From Sphingopyxis witflariensis (GTDB taxonomy: Bacteria > Pseudomonadota > Alphaproteobacteria > Sphingomonadales > Sphingomonadaceae), in assembly GCF_002205635.1 (NCBI RefSeq), contig NZ_NISJ01000001.1, positions 682,001 to 746,000 of the forward strand: a DNA stretch of 64,000 nt. Reading direction: 5' to 3'. How positions within the stretch are numbered: position 1 is the first letter of the stretch; every line of letters begins with the position of its first letter. This document shows positions 18,177 through 26,963 of the stretch, in pieces. Under the pieces are notes generated by a model. It did not search any database, was not told the DNA's origin, and saw only the letters and a list, made by a program, of their open reading frames with translations. A program made the translations under genes and the position numbers.

Positions 18177-19721
18177 TCAGCTTTGCCATTTGAAGTCGGC
18201 AGGCAGGACGCATTTGCCAGCGTCATAGTTGCCGACGCTGCGGATCACCTCCTGATCCTCGGGCTCGATGCGGCGGCCGCTGATCTGGCTGTCGACCACG
18301 CGGCGGACGAGCGCGTCGAGGCGAGTGACGAGATAGCAGTCGATCGCCGGCGGTGCATGCGGATTGCCCACCCCGCTGTCGTCGGTCAGGAACAAGTATC
18401 GCGACTGGGTTGCCGCTGCCATCGCGCGCATCGCATATTCGGCCTCGTCAGCGACACCAGAAGCGGCGACCGGGGTGATGTGGATGCGCTTGGCGCGCGC
18501 GGCTTCGGCCGCCGCCCAGGTCTGCCCGAATTTGTCATTGTGCGGCGGCGCATCGGCGACGAGCAGCAGCGACTTGACCGCATCGGGGCGCCATTCCTGC
18601 CCCACCGCACGGATCAGCGCCTGATCCATCGCTTCGGGATAGTCGCCGCCACCGTTCGCCGATTGCCGCGCCAGCATCCCCTGCGCTTTGCCGATGTCGC
18701 GGTCGAAGGCGAAGCTGCGCGTGACATATTCGTCGCCGATGTCGCGGTAAAAGACGAAGCCAATGCGGATATCGAGATCGCGGTGCTTCGCGGTGATCGC
18801 GCCGATGATCGAGCGAAGTTCGGCCTGCAAAAAGCTGATCTCGTCGCCCATGCTGCCGGTGGTGTCGATCACCAGCATCAGGTCGAGCTTGGTCGCCTTG
18901 GTTGCCATCTGGTTCGTGGTCAACCCGACCGACTGCCCGCCCGGCGCATTGGCGACCAGCACGGGCCGCGCATCGGCGATCGCGCGCCCGGCCTTTTTCG
19001 CCGACACGCTGATCCGCTCGCTCAGCCGGTCGAGGCCGGGGAAGAAGACCGCGCTACCGTCGGCCTGCGTCGCCATGGTGATGCTGTTGCCGTCCGAACA
19101 GGTCACGACGACATCGGCAAAAGGAACCGGCTGGCCGTTACGGTCGTTCACCTTCACCGTGACGACGCGCATCGTGTCGACGCGAGGCAGGGCGCGAATA
19201 TCCTGCCCCAGATCGCTGCGATTGACATAGGCGGCGTAAAGTTCGGGGTTCAGCAGATCGTCATGCTCACCCGCGGTCAAAATCCCCGCCTGCGGCTGCG
19301 GTTGCGGCCGCGGCCAGGGGCGCGGCGGCACGATCGGCGGGCTCGTCCGATAATCGCCCGAGGAACCGGCGACGGGCGCCGGTTCGGCACTGCTCGCTTC
19401 GTCTGCGCTGGCCGACGCGCGGGATTCGCTGACCACCGGGGAAGCGCTGTCGATATAGGCCGACGGTGGCGGAGGTGGCGGCGGAGCAGGCGGCGGCGGG
19501 GGCGATGTCATCGCGACCTTCTCCCGGTGCTTTCCGCCAACGCCATAGCCCGTCTGCTGCCGATTTTGCTCGACCTCGGCGCCCAGGCGCGGCAGCGGGT
19601 CGGCGGTGCGGCAGAAACCCTGCTTCCCCGCGACTGTCCGGGCTTGGGCGAGCGGGATCGGCGCGGACGCCGACGCCAGTATCGCCATCATCGTCACGCT
19701 CGTCAGCAATCGGCTGCGCAT
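18177..19721 (-). CDS. Exported von Willebrand factor A domain protein
   Basis: The 514-residue protein has a signal peptide (MRSRLLTSVTMMAILASASA). A Pro-rich linker follows (PPPPPAPPPPPPPSAY, near residue 85), then a carboxypeptidase-regulatory-like strand region (KVNDRNGQPVPFADVVVTC) and a VWA domain. The metal-binding MIDAS begins DTTGSMGDE, with the later Asp in ADAPPHND. The end carries a Cys-containing strand. VWA domains of this type mediate metal-dependent protein binding; the partner is unknown. Two adjacent ATGs (19724, 19721) follow GGGAG; the second has better spacing. It stands alone between topA and dprA. Confidence 0.85.
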   Translation of the reverse strand: MRSRLLTSVTMMAILASASAPIPLAQARTVAGKQGFCRTADPLPRLGAEVEQNRQQTGYGVGGKHREKVAMTSPPPPPAPPPPPPPSAYIDSASPVVSESRASASADEASSAEPAPVAGSSGDYRTSPPIVPPRPWPRPQPQPQAGILTAGEHDDLLNPELYAAYVNRSDLGQDIRALPRVDTMRVVTVKVNDRNGQPVPFADVVVTCSDGNSITMATQADGSAVFFPGLDRLSERISVSAKKAGRAIADARPVLVANAPGGQSVGLTTNQMATKATKLDLMLVIDTTGSMGDEISFLQAELRSIIGAITAKHRDLDIRIGFVFYRDIGDEYVTRSFAFDRDIGKAQGMLARQSANGGGDYPEAMDQALIRAVGQEWRPDAVKSLLLVADAPPHNDKFGQTWAAAEAARAKRIHITPVAASGVADEAEYAMRAMAAATQSRYLFLTDDSGVGNPHAPPAIDCYLVTRLDALVRRVVDSQISGRRIEPEDQEVIRSVGNYDAGKCVLPADFKWQS

Positions 19722-19835
19722 CATCAAACTCCCGCCATGTAACACAATATCATTAAATTGCGGTCCGGCCGGTGAACCGTGGCTGAACCGCGATGAACGG
19801 CTAGATTGCGAGACGTTTCGGCGCAGTGCGCCAGG

Positions 19836-20921
19836 TCACATCAGCGAAATTCGCGCCCCGGCGTGCCGCTCGATACGCCCCGCCAGCTCGAGCTCGAGCA
19901 GCACGAGTTGCACCGCTGCGGCGGGCTGCCCCGACTGGCGCACCAGTTCGTCGATCGCAACCGGGGTCGGGCCGAGCAGTTCGGCGATTGCACGCCGGTC
20001 GCCCTCACCCGCCTCACCCTGCGTGGCTGTCACCGCATAGGGCCGCGCCGGTTCGCGCAGCATCCGCGCGTCGATCGGCCCAATGGCTTCCAGCACATCA
20101 TCAACATTCTGGATCAGCGTCGCGCCCTCACGGATCAGAAGGTTACAGCCCTGCGCGCGCGGGTCGAGCGGCGACCCCGGCACCGCCATCACCTCGCGCC
20201 CATAATCGCCAGCCCGGCGCGCGGTGATCAGCGACCCCGATTTGGGTGCTGCCTCGATCACCACCGTCCCCTGCGCCAGCCCCGCAATGATGCGGTTGCG
20301 CGACGGGAAATGGCGCGCGAGCGGTTCGGTGCCCGGCGGCTGTTCGGCGATCAGCAACTGGTCGACCGCAATTTTTTCCTGAAGCTGGACATTTTCAGGC
20401 GGAAAGGCGATATCGATCCCGCTCGCGATCACCGCCGCGGTCGCGCCGCCGAGTGCGCCGACATGCGCGGCGGTATCGACACCGCGCGCCAGTCCGCTCA
20501 CCACGGTGACATCGCGCGCGGAGAGGTCGACGGCAAGCTGACGCGCGAAGCGGCACGCGGCTGCCGACGCGTTGCGTGCCCCGACGATCGCGACGCACGG
20601 GCGCTGCAACATCGCGGTGTCACCGCGAACGATGATGACCGGCGGGGCGCCTTCGACTTCGCGGAGCAGCAGCGAATAGTCCGTCTCGTCGCTGAATATA
20701 TGCCGCGCACCGAGTTCCGCGACGCGATCAAGCTCACGCAGCGCAACCTCGGCCGGAGCAATGCGCGCTTTCCCCGCGCCACCGCGCAGCACGAGATGGG
20801 GCAGCGCCTCAAGCGCCGCTTCGCCCGAGCCGAAGCGCATCATCAACTGATGCCAACTTACCGGGCCGACGTGCGGCGTGCGGATCAGCCGCAGCCGCGC
20901 CAGCCGCTCGGCGTGGGTCAT
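19836..20921 (-). CDS. dprA: DNA-processing protein DprA
   Basis: DprA loads RecA on incoming single-stranded DNA during transformation. The 361-residue protein shows an N-terminal helical region, the Rossmann-like core with VAIVGARNASAAA, VVSGLARGVDTAAH, FPSRNRIIAGLAQGTVVIEA and SGSLITARRAGDYGREV, and a C-terminal winged-helix domain (GPTPVAIDELVRQSGQPAAA). The ATG at 20921 overlaps the plsY stop as ATGA; longer in-frame extensions are out-of-frame plsY sequence. No other competence genes are visible here. Confidence 0.94.
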   Translation of the reverse strand: MTHAERLARLRLIRTPHVGPVSWHQLMMRFGSGEAALEALPHLVLRGGAGKARIAPAEVALRELDRVAELGARHIFSDETDYSLLLREVEGAPPVIIVRGDTAMLQRPCVAIVGARNASAAACRFARQLAVDLSARDVTVVSGLARGVDTAAHVGALGGATAAVIASGIDIAFPPENVQLQEKIAVDQLLIAEQPPGTEPLARHFPSRNRIIAGLAQGTVVIEAAPKSGSLITARRAGDYGREVMAVPGSPLDPRAQGCNLLIREGATLIQNVDDVLEAIGPIDARMLREPARPYAVTATQGEAGEGDRRAIAELLGPTPVAIDELVRQSGQPAAAVQLVLLELELAGRIERHAGARISLM

Positions 20922-21520
20922 TCGGCGTCCTTCTTGTCGCCGACGCGCGGCTCGGTCCCGGCGCGCAGCCGGGCGATATTCTCGCGGTGCCGCCACAGCA
21001 CGATAACCGCAAGCCCGGCGAGACCCACCGCATAGGTCGGATGGCCGAACGCCAGCGCCGCGACCGGCGCCGCGACCGCGCCGAGCATCCCGCCGAGCGA
21101 CGAAATACGCAGCAGCAGCACAATGGCGAGCCACACTGCCGCAAAGACCAGCCCGATCGGCCAGGCAAGCGCGAGCGAAAGGCCGAGCAAGGTCGCGACC
21201 CCCTTTCCACCCTTGAAGCGCAGCCAGACGGGATAGCAATGACCGATCATTGCGGCCGCGCCCGCGATCATGGCGCCATCGTCGCCGAGTTCGGGGACAA
21301 AATGGCGCGCGAGCAGCACCGCGACCGCACCCTTGGCGCCGTCAAGGATCAGGGTCGTCGCCGCCAGCCCTTTACGCCCGGTGCGCAGCACATTGGTCGC
21401 ACCGATGTTACCCGAACCGATCTGGCGGAGGTCGCCCGCCCCAAAAGCGCGGGTAATCAGGACGCCAAAGGGAATGGAGCCGAGGAAGTAGCCCGCGGCG
21501 ATCAGCAAATATATCGTCAT
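20918..21520 (-). CDS. plsY: Acyl-phosphate:glycerol-3-phosphate acyltransferase
   Basis: PlsY makes lysophosphatidic acid from acyl-phosphate and glycerol-3-phosphate in the inner membrane, the first step of phospholipid synthesis. The 200-residue protein has about five hydrophobic segments and the three conserved loops: GSGNIGATNVLR, GHCYPVWLRFKGGKGVAT and a later GHPTYA. The ATG at 21520 is preceded by GGGGAA. dprA follows with an ATGA overlap, an arrangement seen in many alphaproteobacteria. Divergent from murI. Confidence 0.94.
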   Translation of the reverse strand: MTIYLLIAAGYFLGSIPFGVLITRAFGAGDLRQIGSGNIGATNVLRTGRKGLAATTLILDGAKGAVAVLLARHFVPELGDDGAMIAGAAAMIGHCYPVWLRFKGGKGVATLLGLSLALAWPIGLVFAAVWLAIVLLLRISSLGGMLGAVAAPVAALAFGHPTYAVGLAGLAVIVLWRHRENIARLRAGTEPRVGDKKDAE

Positions 21521-21675
21521 GTCATTCCCCACTCGTTCGCCGCCAGTGTGCCGATTTTGAACGGCGCAGGCAACGGATTCGATGATGTTGGGCGCCAGAA
21601 TGGACAAGAACCCATGTATGCGACGGTCATCCAACCTTGCCACCGTCATTGCGAGCTATGTTAGCGAACTGACGA

Positions 21676-21711
21676 TTGAGCGCCACTTCACCGCCTGCTA
21701 CGCGACACCCA
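21676..21711 (+). promoter_or_regulatory. Possible leaderless promoter of murI
   Basis: TTGAGC at 21676 lies 35 bases before the murI ATG (21711), with TACGCG at a 17-base spacing, 6 bases before the ATG. No Shine-Dalgarno precedes the ATG (CGCGACACCC). The geometry suggests transcription starting at or next to the start codon. The match to a -10 box is weak, so this rests on geometry repeated at other genes. Confidence 0.35.
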
Positions 21712-22517
21712 TGCACTCCCCATCCCCCGACGCCCCAATCCTCTTTTTCGACAGCGGCCTTGGCGGGCTGAGCGTCCTCGCGCCGACCCGCGCGCTGCTG
21801 CCGGCTGCGCCGATCGTCTATGCCGCCGACTATGCCGGACTGCCTTATGGGGAGAAGAGCGAGGCCGAACTGGCGGCGCGCGTTCCGGCGCTGCTCGGGC
21901 GGCTCGTCGAACGCTATCAGCCGCGCCTCGTCGTCGTCGCGTGCAACACCGCCTCGACGATCGCGCTCACCCATATCCGCGCTGCGCTCGACCTGCCGAT
22001 CGTCGGTACCGTCCCCGCGATCAAGCCCGCCGCCGAGCTGACCAAAAGCGGCGTCATTGGCGTGCTGGGCACCGAGGCGACGGTGCGCCAGCCCTATGTC
22101 GATGATCTCAGTGCGAAGTTCGCGGTCGGCAAGACGGTTCTACGCCACGGCAGCCCCGGGCTCGTCACCGGCGCCGAGGCGAAGCTCAATGGCGGGATGA
22201 TCGACCCGGCCGTCGTGGCCCGCGCCATCGCCGGGCTTCGCGACCAGCCGGGGGGCGAGGCAATGGACGTCATCGTCCTCGCCTGCACCCATTTCCCGCT
22301 GCTACTGGACGAGCTGCAGGCCGCTGCCGGCCCCCATGTCCGCCTGATCGACGGCGCCGAGGGCATTGCGCGCCGGACCGCAGCGCTAACTGAGGGCCAG
22401 GCCTGGCCCGCCACCGCAACGCCCGGCATCGCGGTGTTCACGCGCAGCGACGACCGCCCGCCGCCACCGCTCGCGACGCTGGCGCCTTACGGCATCGACC
22501 GTATCGAGCTGATCTGA
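21711..22517 (+). CDS. murI: Glutamate racemase
   Basis: MurI supplies D-glutamate for peptidoglycan. The 268-residue protein has the first catalytic Cys in VVACNTAST and the second in LACTHFPLL, along with FFDSGLGGLSVL near the N-terminus and LPYGEKS. Start ATG 21711 gives a normal length; a start at 21582 would add 43 untypical residues. There is no Shine-Dalgarno. Divergent from plsY across about 190 bases, and convergent with the exported protein gene that ends at 22524. Confidence 0.94.
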   Translation: MHSPSPDAPILFFDSGLGGLSVLAPTRALLPAAPIVYAADYAGLPYGEKSEAELAARVPALLGRLVERYQPRLVVVACNTASTIALTHIRAALDLPIVGTVPAIKPAAELTKSGVIGVLGTEATVRQPYVDDLSAKFAVGKTVLRHGSPGLVTGAEAKLNGGMIDPAVVARAIAGLRDQPGGEAMDVIVLACTHFPLLLDELQAAAGPHVRLIDGAEGIARRTAALTEGQAWPATATPGIAVFTRSDDRPPPPLATLAPYGIDRIELI

Positions 22518-22523
22518 AGGGGC

Positions 22524-23051
22524 CTATTCGGCGCCGCCGACGCACGACGCTAGCCACGCCCGCTCGGCCGCTTCCGGCGCTTGATCGCCCAGACTGCGGA
22601 CCTTGGGCAGCCCGGCCTGCGGGTTCACCTTCGCGCAACTCGGCGCGTCGCCATCCGAAGCGCCGTGTAGGCGGCCGCCGCACACCAGCAAGGTTTCGTC
22701 GGACGTGCCCCAGCCGACTTTCTCGGCGCCGGACGGCGCCTCACCCGCGCAATAGGTGTCGGTCTCCGACCCCGGGTCGCCGCAGATCTTGTCGATGCGT
22801 GCCACATTGGCCTTCGCGGTTGCGACGAACCTCTGCCGATACTCGCTATTGGTCGCGAAATAGCTCTGGATGCCGCAGACCCGGTCACCGCGCTGGGCGA
22901 GCAGGTTATAGTCGCAAATGCGCGACCCCTGATAGTCCTCGCAGATCATCCACGCGCCGTTGAACGGTGCTGGGGTCGGGGCCGGTTTCGTGGCCGAAAC
23001 TCCCGTCCCGAGCGCTGCAACAGACAAGATCGCAACCGTGAACAAACGCAT
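22524..23051 (-). CDS. Cysteine-rich exported protein of unknown function
   Basis: The 175-residue protein has a signal peptide ([20 protein letters not shown]) and a mature region with eight Cys, compatible with four disulfides in the periplasm. Its composition is rich in Gly, Ala and Asp, and I recognise no enzymatic motif. The segment [19 protein letters not shown] suggests a small beta-rich binding domain. The ATG at 23051 is preceded by AAGGAG at 9 bases; an upstream ATG at 23069 overlaps this site. It is divergent from hemA. Confidence 0.75.
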   Translation of the reverse strand: MRLFTVAILSVAALGTGVSATKPAPTPAPFNGAWMICEDYQGSRICDYNLLAQRGDRVCGIQSYFATNSEYRQRFVATAKANVARIDKICGDPGSETDTYCAGEAPSGAEKVGWGTSDETLLVCGGRLHGASDGDAPSCAKVNPQAGLPKVRSLGDQAPEAAERAWLASCVGGAE

Positions 23052-23148
23052 ATTGGGCAACTCCTTCATAAACCTCGATTTCCGTTTCACGATACGTCGC
23101 ACGGGTCAACAATGCCGTGCGATCGATCACAGTCATCGAACCATTGAG

Positions 23149-23165
23149 TTGCGAATCGTTCGCAC
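23149..23165. promoter_or_regulatory. Candidate Fur/Mur-type box upstream of hemA
   Basis: TTGCGAATCGTTCGCAC contains the inverted repeat TGCGAA-TCG-TTCGCA and agrees at about 12 of 16 fixed positions with the alphaproteobacterial Fur/Mur-type palindrome TTGCAAATnATTTGCAA as I know it. It lies about 90 bases before the hemA start, in the spacer shared with a divergent exported protein gene. Iron or manganese control of heme synthesis would make sense, but the assignment is inferred from sequence only. Confidence 0.4.
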
Positions 23166-23253
23166 TGGATTTCGGCCAGTTTCGGGGTTATTGGCTCCCG
23201 CATCGGCAGTCACCAGACGGGCGACGCCGGCAACAGACCAGGCGGGGCTGACC

Positions 23254-24474
23254 TTGAACTATAACGATATCTTCGCTCGCGCGATCGACCGGCTGCACGA
23301 AGAAGGACGCTATCGCGTCTTCATCGACATTTTGCGCAACCGGGGTTCGTTCCCCAACGCACGGTGCTTCGCCGGGCACAATGGCCCCAAGCCGATCACC
23401 GTCTGGTGCTCGAACGACTATCTTGCGATGGGCCAGCACCCCAAGGTCGTCGAAGCGATGGAAGAGGCGCTGCACGATGTCGGCGCCGGTTCGGGCGGCA
23501 CCCGCAATATCGGCGGCAACACCCATTATCACATCGACCTCGAGCATGAGCTTGCCGACCTGCACGGCAAGGACGGCGCGCTTCTCTTCACCTCGGGCTA
23601 TATCTCGAACGAAGCGACGCTCGGTACGCTCGGCAAGCTGCTGCCGAACTGCATCATCTATTCGGATGAACTCAACCACGCCTCAATGATCGCGGGCATC
23701 CGCAATTCGGGCTGCGAAAAGCGCGTGTGGCGCCACAATGACCTCGCGCATCTCGAGGAATTGCTGGCCGCCGACGATCCCGACGCCGCCAAGCTGATCG
23801 CGTTCGAAAGCGTTTATTCGATGGACGGCGACGTGGGCCCGATCCACGCGATCTGCGACCTTGCCGAAAAATATAATGCGCTGACCTATTGCGACGAAGT
23901 CCATGCCGTCGGCATGTACGGTCCGCGCGGCGGCGGCATCAGCGACCGCGACGAAGCGGCGCACCGCATCACGATCATCGAGGGCACGCTGGGCAAAGCC
24001 TTCGGCGTGATGGGCGGCTATATCGCCGCCGACAAGAATATCATCGATGTGATCCGCAGCTATGCGCCCGGCTTCATCTTCACGACCAGCCTGTCGCCGG
24101 TGCTCGTTGCAGGCGTCCTCGCCAGCGTCCGCCACCTCAAGGCCTCGAGCGTCGAGCGTGACGCGCAGCAGGCGGCGGCGGCCTATCTCAAGCAGAGCTT
24201 CCGCGACGCGGGCCTGCCGGTGATGGATTCGACCACCCACATCGTCCCGCTGATGGTCGGCGATCCGGTGCGCGCCAAGAAGATCAGCGACATTTTGCTC
24301 GCCGAATATGGCGTCTATGTTCAGCCGATCAATTTCCCGACCGTGCCGCGCGGCACCGAACGCCTGCGCTTCACCCCGGGACCCGCGCATGACGAAGCGA
24401 TGATGCGCGAGCTGACCGTGGCGCTGACCGAAATCTGGGGCCGGCTGGATCTGGAACTCAAGAAAGCCGCGTGA
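23254..24474 (+). CDS. hemA: 5-aminolevulinate synthase
   Basis: This PLP enzyme condenses glycine and succinyl-CoA to 5-aminolevulinate, the alphaproteobacterial (Shemin) entry to heme. The 406-residue protein begins [20 protein letters not shown]; the start is taken as TTG at 23254 with GGGG upstream, because the family normally begins MNY just here and residues further upstream are unlike it. Landmarks include [23 protein letters not shown], the cofactor-binding [10 protein letters not shown] and the Schiff-base Lys in [14 protein letters not shown]. The stop overlaps the next gene as GTGA. Confidence 0.95.
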   Translation: MNYNDIFARAIDRLHEEGRYRVFIDILRNRGSFPNARCFAGHNGPKPITVWCSNDYLAMGQHPKVVEAMEEALHDVGAGSGGTRNIGGNTHYHIDLEHELADLHGKDGALLFTSGYISNEATLGTLGKLLPNCIIYSDELNHASMIAGIRNSGCEKRVWRHNDLAHLEELLAADDPDAAKLIAFESVYSMDGDVGPIHAICDLAEKYNALTYCDEVHAVGMYGPRGGGISDRDEAAHRITIIEGTLGKAFGVMGGYIAADKNIIDVIRSYAPGFIFTTSLSPVLVAGVLASVRHLKASSVERDAQQAAAAYLKQSFRDAGLPVMDSTTHIVPLMVGDPVRAKKISDILLAEYGVYVQPINFPTVPRGTERLRFTPGPAHDEAMMRELTVALTEIWGRLDLELKKAA

Positions 24475-24941
24475 GCGATTCCGGCATTTTCCCGACGGAT
24501 GATTGGGCCATAGCGAGAGGGATGGGTCTACATGGCCCCTCCTTGTCGCGCTATCGAAGCGGGATGCCGTCGAGCGCAGACCGGGCGCTCTATTCAAACT
24601 TAGTCATCATCCGTTGGCAATATGCCGATGCAAATGCGGGCGCTTTGCCCGACGACGATACGCTCGAACGGATGACCGAGTTCGAGGATGCGGTTCTGGA
24701 AGCGGCCGACCACGAAAAATATTGGGGCTCCGGGGTCGCCGTTCTGACCGAAAACGGCGTTCGCGAATGGCGATTCTATACGCCCGACACGTCCGAGTTC
24801 ATGGACAATTTCAATCGCGTCCTTGCCGACAAAGACGCTTATCCGATCGACTTCCAAGTGTTTGACGATCCGGAATGGATCGCCCTCGCCGAACTTCAGT
24901 CGGCCCAAAGTGACGGTGACGGTGACGATGAAGACATTTGA
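24471..24941 (+). CDS. DUF695 family protein
   Basis: The 156-residue protein matches the DUF695 pattern: [21 protein letters not shown] (split here as [10 protein letters not shown] and [10 protein letters not shown]), followed by EFEDAVL and a strand with [11 protein letters not shown]. The family is widespread and its function is unknown. The start is GTG at 24471, overlapping the hemA stop as GTGA, so it is probably translated with hemA. The C-terminus is very acidic ([10 protein letters not shown]). The N-terminal 35 residues have lower GC. The last 14 bases overlap the nitroreductase start. Confidence 0.78.
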   Translation: MSDSGIFPTDDWAIARGMGLHGPSLSRYRSGMPSSADRALYSNLVIIRWQYADANAGALPDDDTLERMTEFEDAVLEAADHEKYWGSGVAVLTENGVREWRFYTPDTSEFMDNFNRVLADKDAYPIDFQVFDDPEWIALAELQSAQSDGDGDDEDI

Positions 24942-25608
24942 CGAAATCGTCGTCGGACGCCGCTCGATCCGCGGCTTCCTCGACAAGCCCGTGCCCAAGG
25001 CGCTCGTCGCCGAAGTGATCGGGGTCGCGATGCGCGCGCCTTCGTCCTTCAACAACCAGTGCTGGAATTTCTCGGTCGTCACCGGCGCGCCGCTCGAAGC
25101 GATCCGCGCCGGCAACACCGAAGGCATCCTCGGCGGAAAGCCCGACAGCCGCGAATTTCGTCGCTTCGATGGCATTGCCGACGACCATCGCGCCCGCCAG
25201 ATCGAAATCGCCAAGCAATTGTTCGGCGCGATGGGCATCGAACGCGAGGACAAGGACGCGCGGCAGGACTGGGTCTTGCGCGGTTTTCGTCAGTTCGATG
25301 CGCCGGTCAGCATCGTCGTGACCTATGACCGCATTTTGCTCGGCAGCGACATCGCGCCCTTCGACTGCGGTGCGGTCACCAATGCGCTGGTCAACGCCGC
25401 CTGGTCGCGCGGGCTCGGCTGCGTCATCAACAGCCAGGGCATCATGCAAAGCCCCGTCGTGCGCGAACATGCGCATATCCCTGACGATCAGGTGATCATG
25501 ATCTGCGTCGCGATGGGTTGGCCCGACGAAGAGTTTCCGGCCAATGCGGTGGTGTCGAACCGCAAGAGCGTCGACGACGCGGTGCGGTTCGTCGGGTTCG
25601 AGGACTGA
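24928..25608 (+). CDS. Nitroreductase family protein
   Basis: The 226-residue protein is an FMN-dependent nitroreductase-family oxidoreductase. The N-terminal VVGRRSIRGFLDKPVP contains the conserved RRSIR FMN contacts, with MRAPSSFNNQCWNFSVV next. The C-terminal AWSRGLGCVINSQGI and ICVAMGWPDE are also typical. It begins at the ATG at 24928, inside the end of the DUF695 gene, with GGTGACG upstream. Physiological substrate unknown; quinones, nitroaromatics and enones are usual for the family. Confidence 0.88.
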   Translation: MKTFDEIVVGRRSIRGFLDKPVPKALVAEVIGVAMRAPSSFNNQCWNFSVVTGAPLEAIRAGNTEGILGGKPDSREFRRFDGIADDHRARQIEIAKQLFGAMGIEREDKDARQDWVLRGFRQFDAPVSIVVTYDRILLGSDIAPFDCGAVTNALVNAAWSRGLGCVINSQGIMQSPVVREHAHIPDDQVIMICVAMGWPDEEFPANAVVSNRKSVDDAVRFVGFED

Positions 25609-25774
25609 TCGGCGAAATCCTCTCGGTTGCTGTTCAGGCCGTCGTCGACTTTTTCCTGGTCGGAAAGCTTGATAGCGGCTGCCCAAATATCGCTGGCTGA
25701 GACTCGCAGCCTTGGCACTACTCGCGATCGCGGTCGGTCTCGCGGCGGGTTCGCTACTCAGCTTGCTGATCTAA
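25605..25774 (+). pseudogene. Frameshifted small membrane protein
   Basis: Directly after the nitroreductase, one frame (from CTG at 25605) reads LIGEILSVAVQAVVDFFLVG. From about 25679 a second frame reads PKYRWLRLAALALLAIAVGL, then AAGSLLSLLI and a TAA at 25772. Together these would make a plausible two-segment membrane protein of about 56 residues, but the join needs a one-base shift between about 25676 and 25690. Either the gene is broken or there is a base error. The end overlaps the convergent GNAT stop by 4 bases, as expected for a real gene end. Confidence 0.45.
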
Positions 25775-26364
25775 GATGATGCGCTTGGCCGCATCATCCC
25801 CCAGAAATGCGGGCCGCCCGGCACGTCCCATTCAACCTGCGTGACAAAGCCCAGCCGCTCGTAAAGCGGCACATTTTCCGGCGTCGCGGTTTCCAGCCAA
25901 CACGGCAGCCCCTCGGCGTCGGCAATAGCGGTCTGCGCGCGGATGATCCGGCCGCCATGGCCCTTGCCCTGATGTTCGGGGCGAACGCCGACATAGTGGA
26001 GATACCAGAAGCGCCCCTTGGGCCGATGCGCGTCGATGCCCGCCTGCGCCTTGAGCCCGCGCGGCAGAGCTGTGCCGAAGGTTGCGACGAGCGGGACGAC
26101 GGTGCGCAGGAATTCGAGTGTTCCGCCATGCGCTTGGCCTGGCGCACGCCAGAGAGCGCCGGCTTCATCGCCAGTGGCGCGGAGCGCAACGCCGGCACGG
26201 GCGTCGGCGGGGACAAGCGTTCGGAACAGGCTGCGTAGCGCACGAGCGCGGTGGGCGGCGTCGGGCAAGATCCACGACAAGGCAGGGTCGGTCTGGAACG
26301 CCTGCGCCAGCGTTTCGATTACTGCCGCATGATCGGCCTTACCGGCCGCCATAATTTCGCTCAT
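25771..26364 (-). CDS. GNAT family N-acetyltransferase
   Basis: The 197-residue protein shows the acetyl-CoA binding loop EHQGKGHGGRII (motif A, about residues 133-144) and the downstream CWLETATPENVPLYERLGF segment, which together mark the GNAT fold. The substrate is unknown. The ATG at 26364 has GAGGGGG upstream. Just before the start lies an inverted repeat of the widespread GTCATTCCCGCGAAGG type. It is convergent with the frameshifted small membrane protein. Confidence 0.85.
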   Translation of the reverse strand: MSEIMAAGKADHAAVIETLAQAFQTDPALSWILPDAAHRARALRSLFRTLVPADARAGVALRATGDEAGALWRAPGQAHGGTLEFLRTVVPLVATFGTALPRGLKAQAGIDAHRPKGRFWYLHYVGVRPEHQGKGHGGRIIRAQTAIADAEGLPCWLETATPENVPLYERLGFVTQVEWDVPGGPHFWGMMRPSASS

Positions 26365-26374
26365 CCCACCCCCT

Positions 26375-26445
26375 CGTCATTCCCGCGAAGGCGGGAATCC
26401 AGCTTTTACTATATCCGCTGGATTCCCGCTTTCGCGGGAATGACG
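26375..26445. repeat. Inverted repeat of the TCATTCCCGCGAAGGCGGGAAT type
   Basis: Two arms, CGTCATTCCCGCGAAGGCGG (from 26375) and CCGCTTTCGCGGGAATGACG (to 26445), form a nearly perfect palindrome, each arm also containing its own small hairpin, with ATCCAG and CTGGAT next to the loop. This repeat type is spread through many proteobacterial genomes in intergenic positions. Here it lies upstream of the GNAT gene and at the 3' side of a lipoprotein gene. Confidence 0.85.
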
Positions 26446-26467
26446 CAAGAGAAAACGGGTTGGTCTA

Positions 26468-26914
26468 TCAATCGCGACAATAACCCTCGCCGTCCTTGAC
26501 CTTCAGGCACTCTTTCTTGTCCGCCAGATATTTGAGGCCGGTTTCATCGCCGCTCGCACGCGTGAGCGACAATTTTTCGGTGCCGCGCGCAAACTGGATG
26601 CCATGCTCGCTGTCGCTGCCGTCGTACGTCCCCTTGGTGTCGAGGTCCGACTGCATTTCCAGCTTATATTTGCCCGGCTCGGCGGCTGTGATGGTGACAT
26701 ACATGCCCTCCGGCCCCGTCCATTTTCCCGCCCAGTTCGCAAAGCGGTGCGGCGCGGTTGCGGCGTCTTCGGCAGGCGGTGTTTCGGACGGAACCGTCTC
26801 GATCGGAACCTCGGTCATCGTCGTGTCGACGGGCGCCGGCGCTTCAGCCTTTTCGCACCCGGTCAGCAGCGCCATCGCGGCGGCCCCCATCAGGATCATG
26901 CTCGCTTTCATCAT
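26468..26914 (-). CDS. Lipoprotein of unknown function
   Basis: The 148-residue protein starts with a lipoprotein signal whose lipobox is LLTGC (Cys about 19), so it should be acylated and anchored in the membrane. A low-complexity Pro/Thr/Glu linker follows (about residues 20-50). Next comes a globular part with WAGKWTGPEGMYVTI, a lipocalin-like opening strand, and it ends with two Cys (KECLKVKDGEGYC). The ATG at 26914 has AAGGAG upstream. No function can be assigned; a small ligand-binding barrel is possible. Confidence 0.8.
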   Translation of the reverse strand: MMKASMILMGAAAMALLTGCEKAEAPAPVDTTMTEVPIETVPSETPPAEDAATAPHRFANWAGKWTGPEGMYVTITAAEPGKYKLEMQSDLDTKGTYDGSDSEHGIQFARGTEKLSLTRASGDETGLKYLADKKECLKVKDGEGYCRD

Positions 26915-26963
26915 GCTTCTCCTTCCCCGTCCAAACGCACCGCGGCGAATAAGTATCCGCGAC

